Assembly (NCBI RefSeq): GCF_001279725.1
Contig: NZ_LGDE01000192.1
Span: forward strand, 1-64,000
Direction of reading: 5' to 3'
Origin: Streptomyces sp. WM4235
GTDB lineage: Bacteria > Actinomycetota > Actinomycetes > Streptomycetales > Streptomycetaceae
DNA length: 64,000 nucleotides
Below the pieces are notes generated by a model, which saw only the letters and a list, made by a program, of their open reading frames with translations, did no database searches and had not been told where the DNA came from. Of the stretch, positions 23,829-32,569 are shown in pieces (the first letter of the stretch is position 1; each line of letters opens with the position of its first letter). The position numbers were made by a program, and so were the translations under genes.

Positions 23829-25142
23829 GTGACCGCAGAGGCCGTGGTGACGAGCCCTTTCGCGAGTTCCGCCACCGAAGGTGACCGCCCGTTGCGCATC
23901 GCACTCCTCACCTACAAGGGGAACCCGTTCTGCGGCGGCCAGGGCGTCTACGTCCGCCACCTTTCGCGGGAGCTCGTCCGGCTCGGCCACAGTGTCGAGG
24001 TCATCGGCGCCCAGCCCTACCCGGTGCTCGACACCGGGGCCACGCTGACCGAGCTGCCGAGCCTGGACCTCTACCGCAGCCCCGACCCGTTCCGTACGCC
24101 CAAACGGGCGGAATACCGGGACTGGATCGACGCCCTCGAAGTCGCCACCATGTGGACCGGCGGCTTCCCCGAACCGCTGACCTTCTCGCTGCGCGCGCGC
24201 CGGCACCTGGCCGCGCGCGCCGGTGAGTTCGACGTCATCCACGACAACCAGACGCTCGGATACGGGCTGCTGGGGGATCTCGGCGCGCCGCTGGTGACGA
24301 CGATCCACCACCCGATCACCGTGGACCGCACGTTGGACCTGGCCGCCGCCAAGGACCGCAAGAAGCGGCTCTCGGTGCGCCGTTGGTACGGGTTCACGCG
24401 CATGCAGGGCCGGGTGGCCCGCCGGCTGCCGTCCGTGCTGACCGTGTCGGGTTCCTCGCAGGTCGAGATCGCCGAGCACCTGGGCGTGCGCGGCGAGCGC
24501 ATCCACGTGGTGCACATCGGCGCCGACACCGACCTGTGGTCGCCCGACGCGTCCGTGGCCGAGGTGCCCGGGCGGATCGTGACGACGTCCAGCGCCGACG
24601 TGCCGCTGAAGGGGCTCGTCCACCTGGTGGAGGCGCTCGCGAAGCTCCGCACGGAACAGCCCGACGCGCACCTCGTCGTCGTGGGCCGGCGTGCCGAGGA
24701 GGGGCCGGTCGCCCGCGCGATCACCACGTACGGACTCCAGGACGCGGTCCGCTTCGTCAAGGGCATCACGGACGCCGAGCTCGTCGACCTGGTGCGCAGC
24801 GCGCAGGTCGCCTGCGTGCCCTCGCTGTACGAGGGCTTCTCGCTCCCGGCGGCCGAGGCCATGGCCACCGGCACCCCGCTGGTCGCGACCACCGGCGGGG
24901 CGATCCCCGAGGTGACGGGGCCCGACGGGGAGAGCTGCCTGGCGGTGCCGCCCGGTGACGCGGGCGCGCTCGCCGCCGCGCTGGGCCGGCTGTTGGGTGA
25001 CGCCCCGCTGCGCGAGCGGCTCGGCGCCGCCGGACGCGACAGAGTCCTGACCCGGTTCACCTGGGCCAAGGCCGCCGAGGGGACCGTGGTGCACTACCGG
25101 GCCGCCATCGAGCGGGCCGCCCGTACGCGTCGTGCGCGCTGA
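23829..25142 (+). CDS. GT4-family glycosyltransferase (GT-B fold)
   Basis: A 437-residue enzyme. The N-terminal acceptor domain contains ALLTYKGNPFCGGQGVYVRH and VIHDNQTLGYGLL; the C-terminal nucleotide-sugar domain contains TSSADVPLKGLVHLVEALAK and the E-x7-E motif in VPSLYEGFSLPAAEAMATGT. Enzymes of this type transfer hexoses to lipid or glycan acceptors. The start is GTG at 23829 behind GGAGAAGGGGGCCGAGA. It leads a tight three-gene cluster with a methyltransferase and a toroid protein, which together suggest synthesis of a methylated glycan or glycolipid. It is divergent from kstR across the perfect KstR box. Confidence 0.88.
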   Translation: MTAEAVVTSPFASSATEGDRPLRIALLTYKGNPFCGGQGVYVRHLSRELVRLGHSVEVIGAQPYPVLDTGATLTELPSLDLYRSPDPFRTPKRAEYRDWIDALEVATMWTGGFPEPLTFSLRARRHLAARAGEFDVIHDNQTLGYGLLGDLGAPLVTTIHHPITVDRTLDLAAAKDRKKRLSVRRWYGFTRMQGRVARRLPSVLTVSGSSQVEIAEHLGVRGERIHVVHIGADTDLWSPDASVAEVPGRIVTTSSADVPLKGLVHLVEALAKLRTEQPDAHLVVVGRRAEEGPVARAITTYGLQDAVRFVKGITDAELVDLVRSAQVACVPSLYEGFSLPAAEAMATGTPLVATTGGAIPEVTGPDGESCLAVPPGDAGALAAALGRLLGDAPLRERLGAAGRDRVLTRFTWAKAAEGTVVHYRAAIERAARTRRAR

Positions 25143-25214
25143 CCCCTCGCCGATGAGTCACCCCCGTTCCGAGTTCCACCCCGTAGACCCCCGCGACCGC
25201 GAAGGCAGGACCCC

Positions 25215-25949
25215 GTGCTGACCGTCGATTTCTCCCGGTTCCCGCTCGCCGCAGGCGACCGCGTGCTCGATCTGGGCTGCGGCGCAGGCCGGCACGCCTT
25301 CGAGTGCTACCGGCGCGGCGCGCAGGTGGTCGCCGTGGACCGCAACGGCGAGGAGATCCGCGAGGTCGCCAAGTGGTTCGCCGCGATGAAGGAGGCCGGT
25401 GAGGCGCCGGTCGGCGCCACCGCCACCGCCATGGAGGGCGACGCGCTGGCCCTGCCGTTCCCCGACGAGTCCTTCGACGTCGTGATCATCTCCGAGGTGA
25501 TGGAGCACATCCCCGACGACAAGGGCGTGCTCGCCGAGATGGTGCGGGTGCTCAAGCCGGGCGGCCGGATCGCGATCACGGTGCCGCGCTACGGCCCGGA
25601 GAAGATCTGTTGGGCGCTCAGCGACGCCTACCACGAGGTCGAGGGCGGTCACATCCGCATCTACAAGGCGGACGAGCTGATCGGCAAGATGGAGGCCGCG
25701 GGCCTCAAGCCGTACGGCACGCACCACGCGCACGGGCTGCACTCCCCGTACTGGTGGCTGAAGTGCGCGTTCGGCGTCGACAACGACAAGGCGCTGCCGG
25801 TGAAGGCGTACCACAAGCTGCTGGTCTGGGACATCATGAAGAAGCCGCTGGCCACGCGCCTCGCGGAGCAGGCCCTGAACCCGGTGATCGGCAAGAGCTT
25901 CGTGGCGTACGCGACGAAGCCGCACCTGCCCGTGGACGCGGCGAAGTGA
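25215..25949 (+). CDS. Class I SAM-dependent methyltransferase
   Basis: A 244-residue enzyme with the SAM-binding motif VLDLGCGAGRHAFE at residues 18-31, acidic VAVDRNGEE, the FDVVIISEVMEHIPD motif IV region and LKPGGRIAITVPRYGPE. The C-terminal part (SPYWWLKCAFGVDNDKALPV) is specific to this gene trio. GTG start at 25215. Its TGA overlaps the GTG of the next gene (GTGA), so the two are translated together. The substrate is probably a sugar or lipid made by the preceding glycosyltransferase. Confidence 0.88.
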   Translation: MLTVDFSRFPLAAGDRVLDLGCGAGRHAFECYRRGAQVVAVDRNGEEIREVAKWFAAMKEAGEAPVGATATAMEGDALALPFPDESFDVVIISEVMEHIPDDKGVLAEMVRVLKPGGRIAITVPRYGPEKICWALSDAYHEVEGGHIRIYKADELIGKMEAAGLKPYGTHHAHGLHSPYWWLKCAFGVDNDKALPVKAYHKLLVWDIMKKPLATRLAEQALNPVIGKSFVAYATKPHLPVDAAK

Positions 25950-27028
25950 CGTTCCCCGGTCGTACCGAACACCTGGTCCTGGACGGCGTGCTGACCGCCG
26001 AGCAGGCGGCCGGGACCGTCGCGGGCATCCTCGCGGCGCAGCGGGCGGACGGGGCGATCCCGTGGTTCCGCGGCCATCACCTCGATCCGTGGGACCACAC
26101 CGAGGCCGCGATGGCGTTGGACGTGGCGGGCGAGCACGAGGCGGCGGAGCGGGCGTACGCGTGGCTGGCGCGGCACCAGAACGAGGACGGTTCCTGGTTC
26201 GCGGCCTACGCGGACCGGCCCGAGGGCGTGGACACGTCCGCCCCGCAGGACGCGAGCCGTGAGTCGAACTTCGTCGCGTACATCGCGGTGGGGGTGTGGC
26301 ACCACTACCTGGCGACCGGCGACGACACCTTCCTGGACCGGATGTGGCCGGCCGTGTACGCGGCGGTGGAGTTCGTGTTGGGACTCCAGCAGCCGGGCGG
26401 CGAGATCGGTTGGAAGCGGGAGTCGGACGGCGCGGCCGTCACCGACGCGCTGCTGACCGGGTCCTCGTCGATCCATCAGGCGCTGCGGTGCGCGCTCGCC
26501 ATCGCGGAGCACCGCGAGGACCCGCAGCCGGACTGGGAGTTGGCGGCGGGCGCGCTGGGACACGCGATCCGACGGCACCCGGAGCGGTTCCTCGACAAGT
26601 CCCGCTACTCGATGGACTGGTACTACCCGGTGCTGGGCGGCGCGTTGACCGGGCCGGAGGCCACGGCGCGCATCGAGGAGCGGTGGGCGGAGTTCGTCGT
26701 CCCGGACCTCGGGGTGCGGTGCGTGCTGCCGAACCCGTGGGTCACGGGCGGGGAGTCCTGCGAACTGGCCCTCGCGCTGTGGGCGTTGGGGGAGTCCGAC
26801 CGGGCGTTGGAGATCCTGCGGTCGATCGGGCACCTGCGGGCCGACAACGGCATGTACTGGACGGGGTACGAGTTCGTGGACGGGGCGGTGTGGCCGGTCG
26901 AGCAGACCACGTGGACGGCGGGCTCGTTGTTGTTGGCCGTCGCCGCGTTGGGCGGGGACGAGGCGACGGGCGAGGTCTTCGGCGGGCTGAACCTGCCGCG
27001 GGGGCTTGAGCCGGACTGCTGCGGTTGA
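25946..27028 (+). CDS. Alpha/alpha-toroid protein (prenyltransferase/glucoamylase-like fold)
   Basis: A 360-residue cytosolic protein built of paired helices: IPWFRGHHLDPWDHTEAAMA, YAWLARHQNEDGSWFAAYAD, SRESNFVAYIAVGVWHHYLA and DNGMYWTGYEFVDGAVWPVE. Streptomyces homologues are usually labelled prenyltransferase, but I see neither the DDxxD prenyl-diphosphate motif nor squalene-cyclase motifs. The repeated acidic and aromatic residues in HLDPWDHTEA and SRESNFVAY resemble (alpha/alpha)6 glycosidases. With the GT4 and methyltransferase, a role in trimming or binding a glycan is more likely than isoprenoid chemistry. Function unknown. Confidence 0.75.
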   Translation: MTFPGRTEHLVLDGVLTAEQAAGTVAGILAAQRADGAIPWFRGHHLDPWDHTEAAMALDVAGEHEAAERAYAWLARHQNEDGSWFAAYADRPEGVDTSAPQDASRESNFVAYIAVGVWHHYLATGDDTFLDRMWPAVYAAVEFVLGLQQPGGEIGWKRESDGAAVTDALLTGSSSIHQALRCALAIAEHREDPQPDWELAAGALGHAIRRHPERFLDKSRYSMDWYYPVLGGALTGPEATARIEERWAEFVVPDLGVRCVLPNPWVTGGESCELALALWALGESDRALEILRSIGHLRADNGMYWTGYEFVDGAVWPVEQTTWTAGSLLLAVAALGGDEATGEVFGGLNLPRGLEPDCCG

Positions 27029-27056
27029 GCGTGTGGGGCCCGCGGGCCCCACACGC
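27029..27056. terminator. Perfect palindromic bidirectional terminator
   Basis: GCGTGTGGGGCCCG pairs with CGGGCCCCACACGC with no loop, directly after the toroid stop and before the convergent 100-residue membrane gene. Confidence 0.9.
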
Positions 27057-27064
27057 CCCGTGCG

Positions 27065-27367
27065 TCAGCGGCGGGAGAGTCGGCTCGCCAGGGCGTGGCC
27101 GATGAAGAGGTAGACGACGGCCGCGAGGCCGTAGCCGACGACGACCTGGACCCAGGCGCGGTCGAAGGTGAACAGGTCGTAGGACCAGCCGGCCAGCCAG
27201 GTCGCCGCGTCGTGGACGAGGTCGACGAAGGCGTTGCCCTGGTTGGCGTCGAGCAGGAACAGCAGGATCCACAGGCCGATCACGAAGGCTGCGATGTCCG
27301 CCACCAGGGCGACGGCCCGGCCCGCTGAACTGCTTCCTCGGGTGTGTACTCGGGTGTGTGTGGGCAT
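27065..27367 (-). CDS. Small integral membrane protein, unknown function
   Basis: A 100-residue protein with two or three hydrophobic helices (VALVADIAAFVIGLWILLFL, VVVGYGLAAVVYLFIGHALA) around a short polar region DLVHDAATWLAGW. Basic ends (RTRGSSSAGR and ASRLSRR) place both termini inside. I do not recognise the family beyond its wide occurrence in Streptomyces. The ATG at 27367 has only a weak GGGGTG in front. It is divergent from the lipoprotein gene. Confidence 0.7.
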   Translation of the reverse strand: MPTHTRVHTRGSSSAGRAVALVADIAAFVIGLWILLFLLDANQGNAFVDLVHDAATWLAGWSYDLFTFDRAWVQVVVGYGLAAVVYLFIGHALASRLSRR

Positions 27368-27481
27368 GCACCCCGTGTTGCCGCGCAGGCGCGCCGCAAA
27401 CCCCCGAACGGGTCCCCCAAGTGGCGGAGCCGCATGGCCCGGGTGAGGGTGCGGAGGACACCTCAGTCCCCGGAGGCAACT

Positions 27482-28129
27482 GTGTCCGTACCCAGAACCG
27501 TTCGATTCCGTCGTGCCGTCACGTCGGTGCTCCTGTCCTGTGCGCTGCTGGCGGGCGCCACCGCCTGTGGTTCCGACGGGGGCGGGAAATCCAAGAGCGA
27601 GGACGTCTCGCTGTCCGCGGCCACGGCGGCCGACCAGGCGGCGGCGGAGGCCTCGGCCGTCGAGGTGCTGGCCGCCGAGGAGGCCGCCGCCGCGACTCCC
27701 GCGCCGAGCACGTCCGCCGAGAAGCAGAAGTTCGCGAAGACCCGCTTCGTCGCGAACGCCGGTCTCGCGGCCGGCGCGACGTACCAGTGGATCGTCAAGC
27801 CGTACCAGGCGGGCAAGTTCAAGAAGGGCGCGAAGGGCCGTACGTTCGCGCTGATCAAGGCGGGTCTTGCGGGTGCCTTCGCCTACAACCGGTTGAAGGC
27901 GGCGACCGACAACGCCAAGGGCGATCCCCTGCTGTCCAAGGCGGTGGCCCCGCTGACGGCCGGCATCGCGTCCCTCAAGGGTCTCGCCACCAAGCTCCGC
28001 AAGGGGCAGGCGGGTGACGCCGACATCGGCGCCTTCGAAAGCGTCATCAACGGGGTCAAGGACGCCGGCAAGAGCGCGGGGGCCGTGGTGACCGACAAGG
28101 TTCCCAGCACCTCCCAGCTCGGCGGCTGA
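27482..28129 (+). CDS. Putative lipoprotein, unknown function
   Basis: A 215-residue exported protein. Basic start PRTVRFRRAVTS, hydrophobic LLSCALLAGATAC and a Cys at residue 25 followed by GSDGGGKSK make a plausible lipobox. An Ala/Glu-rich coiled segment and a Lys-rich mature domain (YQAGKFKKGAKGRTFALIKA, LKGLATKLRKGQAGDADIGA) follow, with no known catalytic motif. GGAGG five bases upstream fixes the GTG at 27482. A strong terminator follows. Confidence 0.75.
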   Translation: MSVPRTVRFRRAVTSVLLSCALLAGATACGSDGGGKSKSEDVSLSAATAADQAAAEASAVEVLAAEEAAAATPAPSTSAEKQKFAKTRFVANAGLAAGATYQWIVKPYQAGKFKKGAKGRTFALIKAGLAGAFAYNRLKAATDNAKGDPLLSKAVAPLTAGIASLKGLATKLRKGQAGDADIGAFESVINGVKDAGKSAGAVVTDKVPSTSQLGG

Positions 28130-28145
28130 CCGGCCGCGTCCCCGG

Positions 28146-28193
28146 GCGGGCCCGGGGTCGGGAGGCGTCGCGGCCCCTCGACCCCGGGCCCGC
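28146..28193. terminator. Long hairpin terminator
   Basis: A perfect 15-bp stem, GCGGGCCCGGGGTCG with CGACCCCGGGCCCGC, ends the lipoprotein transcript. Confidence 0.9.
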
Positions 28194-28224
28194 CGGCACG
28201 CGAGGGCCGGCCGCGGCTGTTTCA

Positions 28225-28623
28225 ATGGGGCGCGTGATCGAGTTCGTGGTGGCTGCCGCAGCGGTGGCCGGGGTCGGGTGGCTGGTGCGGCGCAAGCACC
28301 GCGAGCGGCAGGCCGCCGAGGTGGTGCCCGGGCTGCCGGGCATGGCACGGCTGCCCGCCGGCGAGGGGCGCTGGCGCATGGGCCGGCTGTACGTGGACGG
28401 GGGCGCGCCCCGTTGGGAGCCGCAGCGGGGTCCCGTGGTGGAGCTGGCCGGCGCGCGGGCCACGGCGGTGCGGGCGCCCTCCGTGAAGGAGGGCATGAGC
28501 ATCAACCCGGGCTCGCGGATCGTCACGTGCGCCCGCCCGGGGGGCGCCGACATCGAGATCGCGGTGATGGCGCTGGACCTGAGGGAGTTCCTCGACGCGG
28601 TGCCGCGGGCCGAGCAGGTCTGA
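28225..28623 (+). CDS. Small membrane-anchored DUF2550-like protein
   Basis: A 132-residue protein with one N-terminal helix (IEFVVAAAAVAGVGWLV) followed by RRKHRERQA and a beta-rich cytoplasmic domain: GRWRMGRLYVDGGAPRWEPQ and ADIEIAVMALDLREFLDAV. The layout (N-terminal helix, WRxGxxxYxxxxxxW, then an ELAM-like strand) is like DUF2550 proteins of actinomycetes, although the match is loose. The start may instead be GTG at 28234. Function unknown. Confidence 0.65.
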   Translation: MGRVIEFVVAAAAVAGVGWLVRRKHRERQAAEVVPGLPGMARLPAGEGRWRMGRLYVDGGAPRWEPQRGPVVELAGARATAVRAPSVKEGMSINPGSRIVTCARPGGADIEIAVMALDLREFLDAVPRAEQV

Positions 28624-28627
28624 GTCG

Positions 28628-29638
28628 TCAGGTGTTCAGTTCCGCGAGGACCCGCAGGGTGTGCGGGTCGGGGGCGGTCAGGAGCAGGTCGGTGACGGGG
28701 CCCTTGCGCCACAGGTCGAGGCGTTCGGCGATCCGCTCCCGGGGGCCGATCAGGGAGATCTCGTCGGCGAACGCGTCGGGGACGGCCAGGACGGCCTCCT
28801 CCTTGCGGCCGGCGAGGAACAGTTCCTGGATGCGGCGGGCCTCCTCCTCGTAGCCCATCCTGGCCATCAGGTCGGCGTGGAAGTTGCGGGCCGCGTGCCC
28901 CATGCCGCCGATGTAGAAGCCGAGCATCGCCTTGACGGGCAGGAGGCCCTCGGCGACGTCCTCGCAGACGTGGGCCCGGGCCATCGGGGCGATCATGAAG
29001 TCTTCGGGGAGGTCGGCGAGGGAGGCCTGGTACACGTCGGTGCGGGACGGCGACCAGTACAGGGGGAGCCAGCCGTCGGCGATCCGGGTGGTCTGGGCGA
29101 TGTTCCGGGGGCCCTCCGCGCCGAGCAGGATCGGGAGGTCCGCGCGCAGCGGGTGGGTGATCGGCTTGAGCGGTTTGCCGAGGCCGGTGCCGTCCTCGCC
29201 GCGGTACGGGTGGTGGTGGAAGCGGCCGTCCAGGGCGACGGGGGCCTCGCGGCGCAGGACCTGGCGGACGACGTCCACGTACTCGCGGGTCGCGGTGAGC
29301 GGGGAGGCGGGGAAGGGGCGCCCGTACCAGCCCTCGACGACCTGCGGGCCGGACAGGCCCAGGCCCAGTGTCATCCGGCCGCCGGAGAGGTGGTCCAGGG
29401 TGAGGGCGTGCATGGCGGTGGCGGTGGGGGTGCGGGCGGACATCTGGGCGATGGCGGTGCCGAGGCGGATCCGCGAGGTGTGCGCGGCGATCCAGGTCAG
29501 CGGGGTGAAGGCGTCGGAGCCCCAGGCCTCGGCGGTCCACACCGAGTGGTAGCCGAGGTTCTCGGCCTCGGTGGCGAGGTCGAGGTGGTTGGGGTTGGGG
29601 CCGCGACCCCAGTAGCCGAGTGCCAGTCCGAGGCGCAT
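28628..29638 (-). CDS. LLM-class (probably F420-dependent) oxidoreductase, Rv3520c-like
   Basis: A 336-residue luciferase-like TIM-barrel enzyme. RLGLALGYWGRGPNPNHLDL, GYHSVWTAEAWGSDAFTPLT, IRLGTAIAQMSARTPTATAM and GRMTLGLGLSGPQVVEGWYG are typical of the mycobacterial F420-linked group that includes Rv3520c, which lies within the cholesterol-catabolic locus of M. tuberculosis. It likely uses F420H2 or FMNH2 on a lipid or steroid-like substrate. GGAGGG seven bases upstream sets the ATG at 29638. A perfect CCTGACG-GTG-CGTCAGG palindrome 41 bp upstream is shared with other lipid genes in this window. Confidence 0.87.
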   Translation of the reverse strand: MRLGLALGYWGRGPNPNHLDLATEAENLGYHSVWTAEAWGSDAFTPLTWIAAHTSRIRLGTAIAQMSARTPTATAMHALTLDHLSGGRMTLGLGLSGPQVVEGWYGRPFPASPLTATREYVDVVRQVLRREAPVALDGRFHHHPYRGEDGTGLGKPLKPITHPLRADLPILLGAEGPRNIAQTTRIADGWLPLYWSPSRTDVYQASLADLPEDFMIAPMARAHVCEDVAEGLLPVKAMLGFYIGGMGHAARNFHADLMARMGYEEEARRIQELFLAGRKEEAVLAVPDAFADEISLIGPRERIAERLDLWRKGPVTDLLLTAPDPHTLRVLAELNT

Positions 29639-29679
29639 GGGGGTTCCCTCCGCGAAGCCGCCGACAGCCACCGCCATTC

Positions 29680-29694
29680 CTGACGGTGCGTCAG
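29680..29694. promoter_or_regulatory. CTGAC-N5-GTCAG palindrome upstream of the LLM oxidoreductase
   Basis: CTGAC-GGTGC-GTCAG, extended by one C-G pair on each side, lies 41 bp before the start codon. Sister sites lie at 11042, 37225 and 43570. Confidence 0.7.
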
Positions 29695-29732
29695 GTGACT
29701 GTAGGGCACCACCACCGTCCCGGGAAGACCGA

Positions 29733-29760
29733 CGACCCCCGCCCGGGAGGGCGGGGGTCG
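29733..29760. terminator. Hairpin terminator of the 29785-30615 gene
   Basis: CGACCCCCGCCC and GGGCGGGGGTCG form a perfect 12-bp stem with a GGGA loop. Confidence 0.9.
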
Positions 29761-29784
29761 TTCGGCCGCGCGGGCGAGGAGGCC

Positions 29785-30615
29785 TCAGCCGCGCTGGATG
29801 TCCGACGTCTCGTTCAGCACGCCGCGTCGACCGTCCTGGGTCTGGGCGATCAGCGTGGACGGGCCGCGCTGGTCGACGGCCAGGTACCAGGTGCCCGGCG
29901 CGAGTTCCGCGATCGGGTTGTGCGAGCCGTCCTCGGCGAACAGGGGCCGGGTCACCGGCACCGCGAACCAGAACGGGGTGAAGTCCGCCGCCGGGGCGGG
30001 CGTCGCGTCCTGCGGGGCCGGGGCGGGCGTGGGGTTCGGCTGCGGGGTGCCGCCGTAGGGCGGTACGGGCTGCGGGGTCTGCCCGTACGGCTGGGGCTGC
30101 TGCCCGCCCGGGTAGCCGTAGCCGGCGCCGGGCGGCTGCGGCTGGCCGAGCGGCTGGCCGCCGTACGGCGGGACGGCGGCGGGACGGGACTCGGGAACGA
30201 GCTTGCCGGCCAGCGCGGGGACCTTGTCGCCGAACAGGGTCACGCCGGCCAGCGCCAGGGTGGCGAGGAAGGCGATGATGCTGCCGGCGCCCAGGTCGGC
30301 GCGGCTCGGGCAGGTGATCAGGGACCACAGGGAGGCCCAGGCCGCCGCGACGGCCAGCACGGTGCCCCAGGCCTGCATGGGCAGCCCGGCGAGCTGGCGG
30401 CCCTGCGGCAGGAACCGGGCCGACAGGACCAGACCCGCCGCGATGAACCCGAGCAGGAAGACCGTCGGGAGCACCAGGCTGTACACGTCGGTGTCCCAGG
30501 CACTCGGCGTGTCGATGCCGGTCGCGGAGTAAAAATCGAGGAACGAGGCGATGAACAGCAGCACCGCTGCTCCGATCACCACGCCGTCGCCTCGAGTGAG
30601 GGAGCGGATGTTCAC
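29785..30615 (-). CDS. Four-TM membrane protein with Pro/Gly/Tyr/Gln-rich linker and extracytoplasmic C-terminal domain
   Basis: A 276-residue protein. Four helices occupy residues about 12-145 (GVVIGAAVLLFIASFLDFY, LVLPTVFLLGFIAAGLVLSA, AWGTVLAVAAAWASLWSLIT, IIAFLATLALAGVTLFG). A low-complexity linker with YGGQPLGQPQPPG repeats follows, then a small domain (FWFAVPVTRPLFAED, GTWYLAVDQRGPSTLIAQTQ). The layout is like the DUF5336-type proteins of actinomycetes. Function unknown. The GTG start at 30615 has AAGGA upstream. Confidence 0.72.
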   Translation of the reverse strand: MNIRSLTRGDGVVIGAAVLLFIASFLDFYSATGIDTPSAWDTDVYSLVLPTVFLLGFIAAGLVLSARFLPQGRQLAGLPMQAWGTVLAVAAAWASLWSLITCPSRADLGAGSIIAFLATLALAGVTLFGDKVPALAGKLVPESRPAAVPPYGGQPLGQPQPPGAGYGYPGGQQPQPYGQTPQPVPPYGGTPQPNPTPAPAPQDATPAPAADFTPFWFAVPVTRPLFAEDGSHNPIAELAPGTWYLAVDQRGPSTLIAQTQDGRRGVLNETSDIQRG

Positions 30616-30753
30616 GTCTCAGGTGTCCTTCTCGGTCTCGGTCGTCTCGTGGTGCCGCGGTCGCAGATCAGGACTGGAGCGGGGCGGGCGGCACCATGGT
30701 ACGGAGGTTTTCCGTGACCGAGCGGACCGGGGCGGCGGGCTGTCCCGTTGGGG

Positions 30754-31740
30754 CTACCCGCCGAGGAACCCGACAATGCCGTCCGCGATGCCCTGCGCGG
30801 CCTTCTGGCGCCACTGCGGACTCGTCAGTTGAGCCGCGTCCTTGGCGTCACGCATGTTGCCGCATTCGATGAACACCTTGGGGCGAGTTGAGAGGTTCAG
30901 TCCGCCCAGATCGTCGCGGACCACCAAACCCGTGCCGGAACCGAGGTAGTTGGCGGGGCCGGAACCGGTCGTGCGGGAGAAGTTGGTCGCGATGCGTTCG
31001 CCCAGCAGCCGCGAGGGCTCGATGATCTTCGCGGTGTCCGCGCCACCGCCCTTGACCTTGGCGGGAAGGATGACGTGGTAGCCGCGACTGCCCTCGGAGA
31101 CCCCGTCGGCGTGGACCGAGACGACGGCGTCGGCCGTGGCCTCGTTGCCGATCCGGGCCCGCTCGTCGATGCAGGGACCCCAGGGGCGGTCGGTTCCGGC
31201 CTCGTGGGTGAGGAGCACCTTCAGGCCCTTGGACTCCAGGACGGTGCGCAGCCGGCGGGACACGTCCATCGTGAACTCGGCCTCCATGTAGCCGGAGTTC
31301 GTGGTGGTGCCGGTGGTGTCGCACTCCTTGTGGTTGGTGCCGATGTCCACCTGGCGGTCGATCTCTTTGGTGTGCTTGAAGTTGCCCGTGTTGTGGCCGG
31401 GGTCGATGACCACCGTACGGCCGGTGAGCGGGACCTTGTCGGCGGTGGGGGCGCCGGACGTGCTGCCGTTCGGGGTGGGGCTCGCGGGCGTGGGCTCGCC
31501 GGCCGTGGTCGGTTTCGCGTCCCCGGCGGGCGTGTGGGACGCGGACGGCACCGACGCCTGCGGGCGGTGGTCGTCCTGCCCGTTCCCGGTCAGGACCTGG
31601 GTCAGGACCCAGCCCGCCAGACAGGTCGGGGCGAGGGCGGCCGCCGCGACCGCGAGGGTGGAGCGGCGCGTGAACCAGTGCCGGTCCGGGGTGACCGAGG
31701 AGCCGGACTCGGGGGGCGGGGGGCTGTCGTCGTAGCGCAC
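30754..31740 (-). CDS. N-acetylmuramoyl-L-alanine amidase (Amidase_3), membrane-anchored or secreted
   Basis: A 328-residue cell-wall hydrolase. A basic region and hydrophobic segment (TLAVAAAALAPTCLAGWVL) near residues 27-47 export it, followed by a Thr/Pro-rich linker. The Zn-binding Amidase_3 residues are visible: His in VIDPGHNTG, Glu in YMEAEFTMDV, His in AVVSVHADG and the catalytic Glu in FIECGNMRD. It cleaves the amide between MurNAc and the stem peptide. The GTG start at 31740 is weakly supported; the gene has no close operon partner. Confidence 0.9.
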   Translation of the reverse strand: MRYDDSPPPPESGSSVTPDRHWFTRRSTLAVAAAALAPTCLAGWVLTQVLTGNGQDDHRPQASVPSASHTPAGDAKPTTAGEPTPASPTPNGSTSGAPTADKVPLTGRTVVIDPGHNTGNFKHTKEIDRQVDIGTNHKECDTTGTTTNSGYMEAEFTMDVSRRLRTVLESKGLKVLLTHEAGTDRPWGPCIDERARIGNEATADAVVSVHADGVSEGSRGYHVILPAKVKGGGADTAKIIEPSRLLGERIATNFSRTTGSGPANYLGSGTGLVVRDDLGGLNLSTRPKVFIECGNMRDAKDAAQLTSPQWRQKAAQGIADGIVGFLGG

Positions 31741-31829
31741 CCGGCGATGCTAGACCGGCCGCCCGCCGCCCGGACGGACCGTGCTCCATCCGGGGGCGTG
31801 GTGTGTTTGTATGCCTGGCGGTGTCCCGG

Positions 31830-32471
31830 TTATATGCCCTGGTCGGTGCGTCGCAGGACCCGCAGGGAGTCCGTGACCGAGATCTCCTCGAAGGCCCCGG
31901 AGGCCAGCGCGCGCAGGTAGATCCGGTACGGGGCCTGGCCGCCGTCGGCCGGGTCCGGGAACACGTCGTGGATCACCAGCGTGCCGCCCACGGCGAGGTG
32001 CGGGGCCCACCCCTCGTAGTCGCCGCTCGCGTGCTCGTCGGTGTGCCCGCCGTCGATGAAGACCAGGCCCAGTGGGCCGCTCCAGGCCGCGGCGACCTGC
32101 GGGGAACGGCCCACGATCGCGATCACGTGGTCCTCCAGACCCGCCCGGTGCAGGGTGCGGCGGAAGGTCGGCAAGGTGTCCATCAGGCCGATCTCCGGGT
32201 CCACCACCGTCGGGTCGTGGTACTCCCAGCCCGGCTGCTGCTCCTCGCTGCCCCGGTGGTGATCGACGGTGATCGCGGACACCCCCGCCTCGCGGGCGGC
32301 GTCGGCGAGCAGGATCGTGGAACGCCCGCAGTACGTGCCGACCTCCAGGAGCGGCAGCCCGAGCGCCGCCGCCCGCGTCGCCGCCGCGTGGAGGGCGAGG
32401 CCCTCGCCCACGGGCATGAAGCCCTTGGCCGCCTCGAAAGCGGCGAGGGTCTCCGGCTTGGGGCTGGCCAT
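31830..32471 (-). CDS. Class I SAM-dependent methyltransferase (Methyltransf_24-like)
   Basis: A 213-residue enzyme. The SAM site reads LPLLEVGTYCGRSTILLADA, followed by ITVDHHRGSEEQQPGW (acidic loop), LGLVFIDGGHTDEHASGDYE and GGTLVIHDVFPDP, the cation-dependent O-methyltransferase-like pattern of Methyltransf_24. The substrate is unknown. AGGAGG spaced seven bases from the ATG at 32471 is an unusually good ribosome binding site. It lies between an amidase and a kinase with no clear functional link. Confidence 0.85.
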   Translation of the reverse strand: MASPKPETLAAFEAAKGFMPVGEGLALHAAATRAAALGLPLLEVGTYCGRSTILLADAAREAGVSAITVDHHRGSEEQQPGWEYHDPTVVDPEIGLMDTLPTFRRTLHRAGLEDHVIAIVGRSPQVAAAWSGPLGLVFIDGGHTDEHASGDYEGWAPHLAVGGTLVIHDVFPDPADGGQAPYRIYLRALASGAFEEISVTDSLRVLRRTDQGI

Positions 32472-32569
32472 GTCGTTCCTCCTGAGCTGCGGGTGAGTGG
32501 CCGCCCATGCTGCCCTACCGCCCGGTAGGACGCCACGGCCGGGGGCCCGTGACCCGTGGTCGCGCGCGA

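Noticed and set aside
25946..27028. Prenyltransferase or terpene cyclase activity for the toroid protein
   Set aside because: No DDxxD, DxDD or QW motifs; the neighbours are sugar and methyl transferases.
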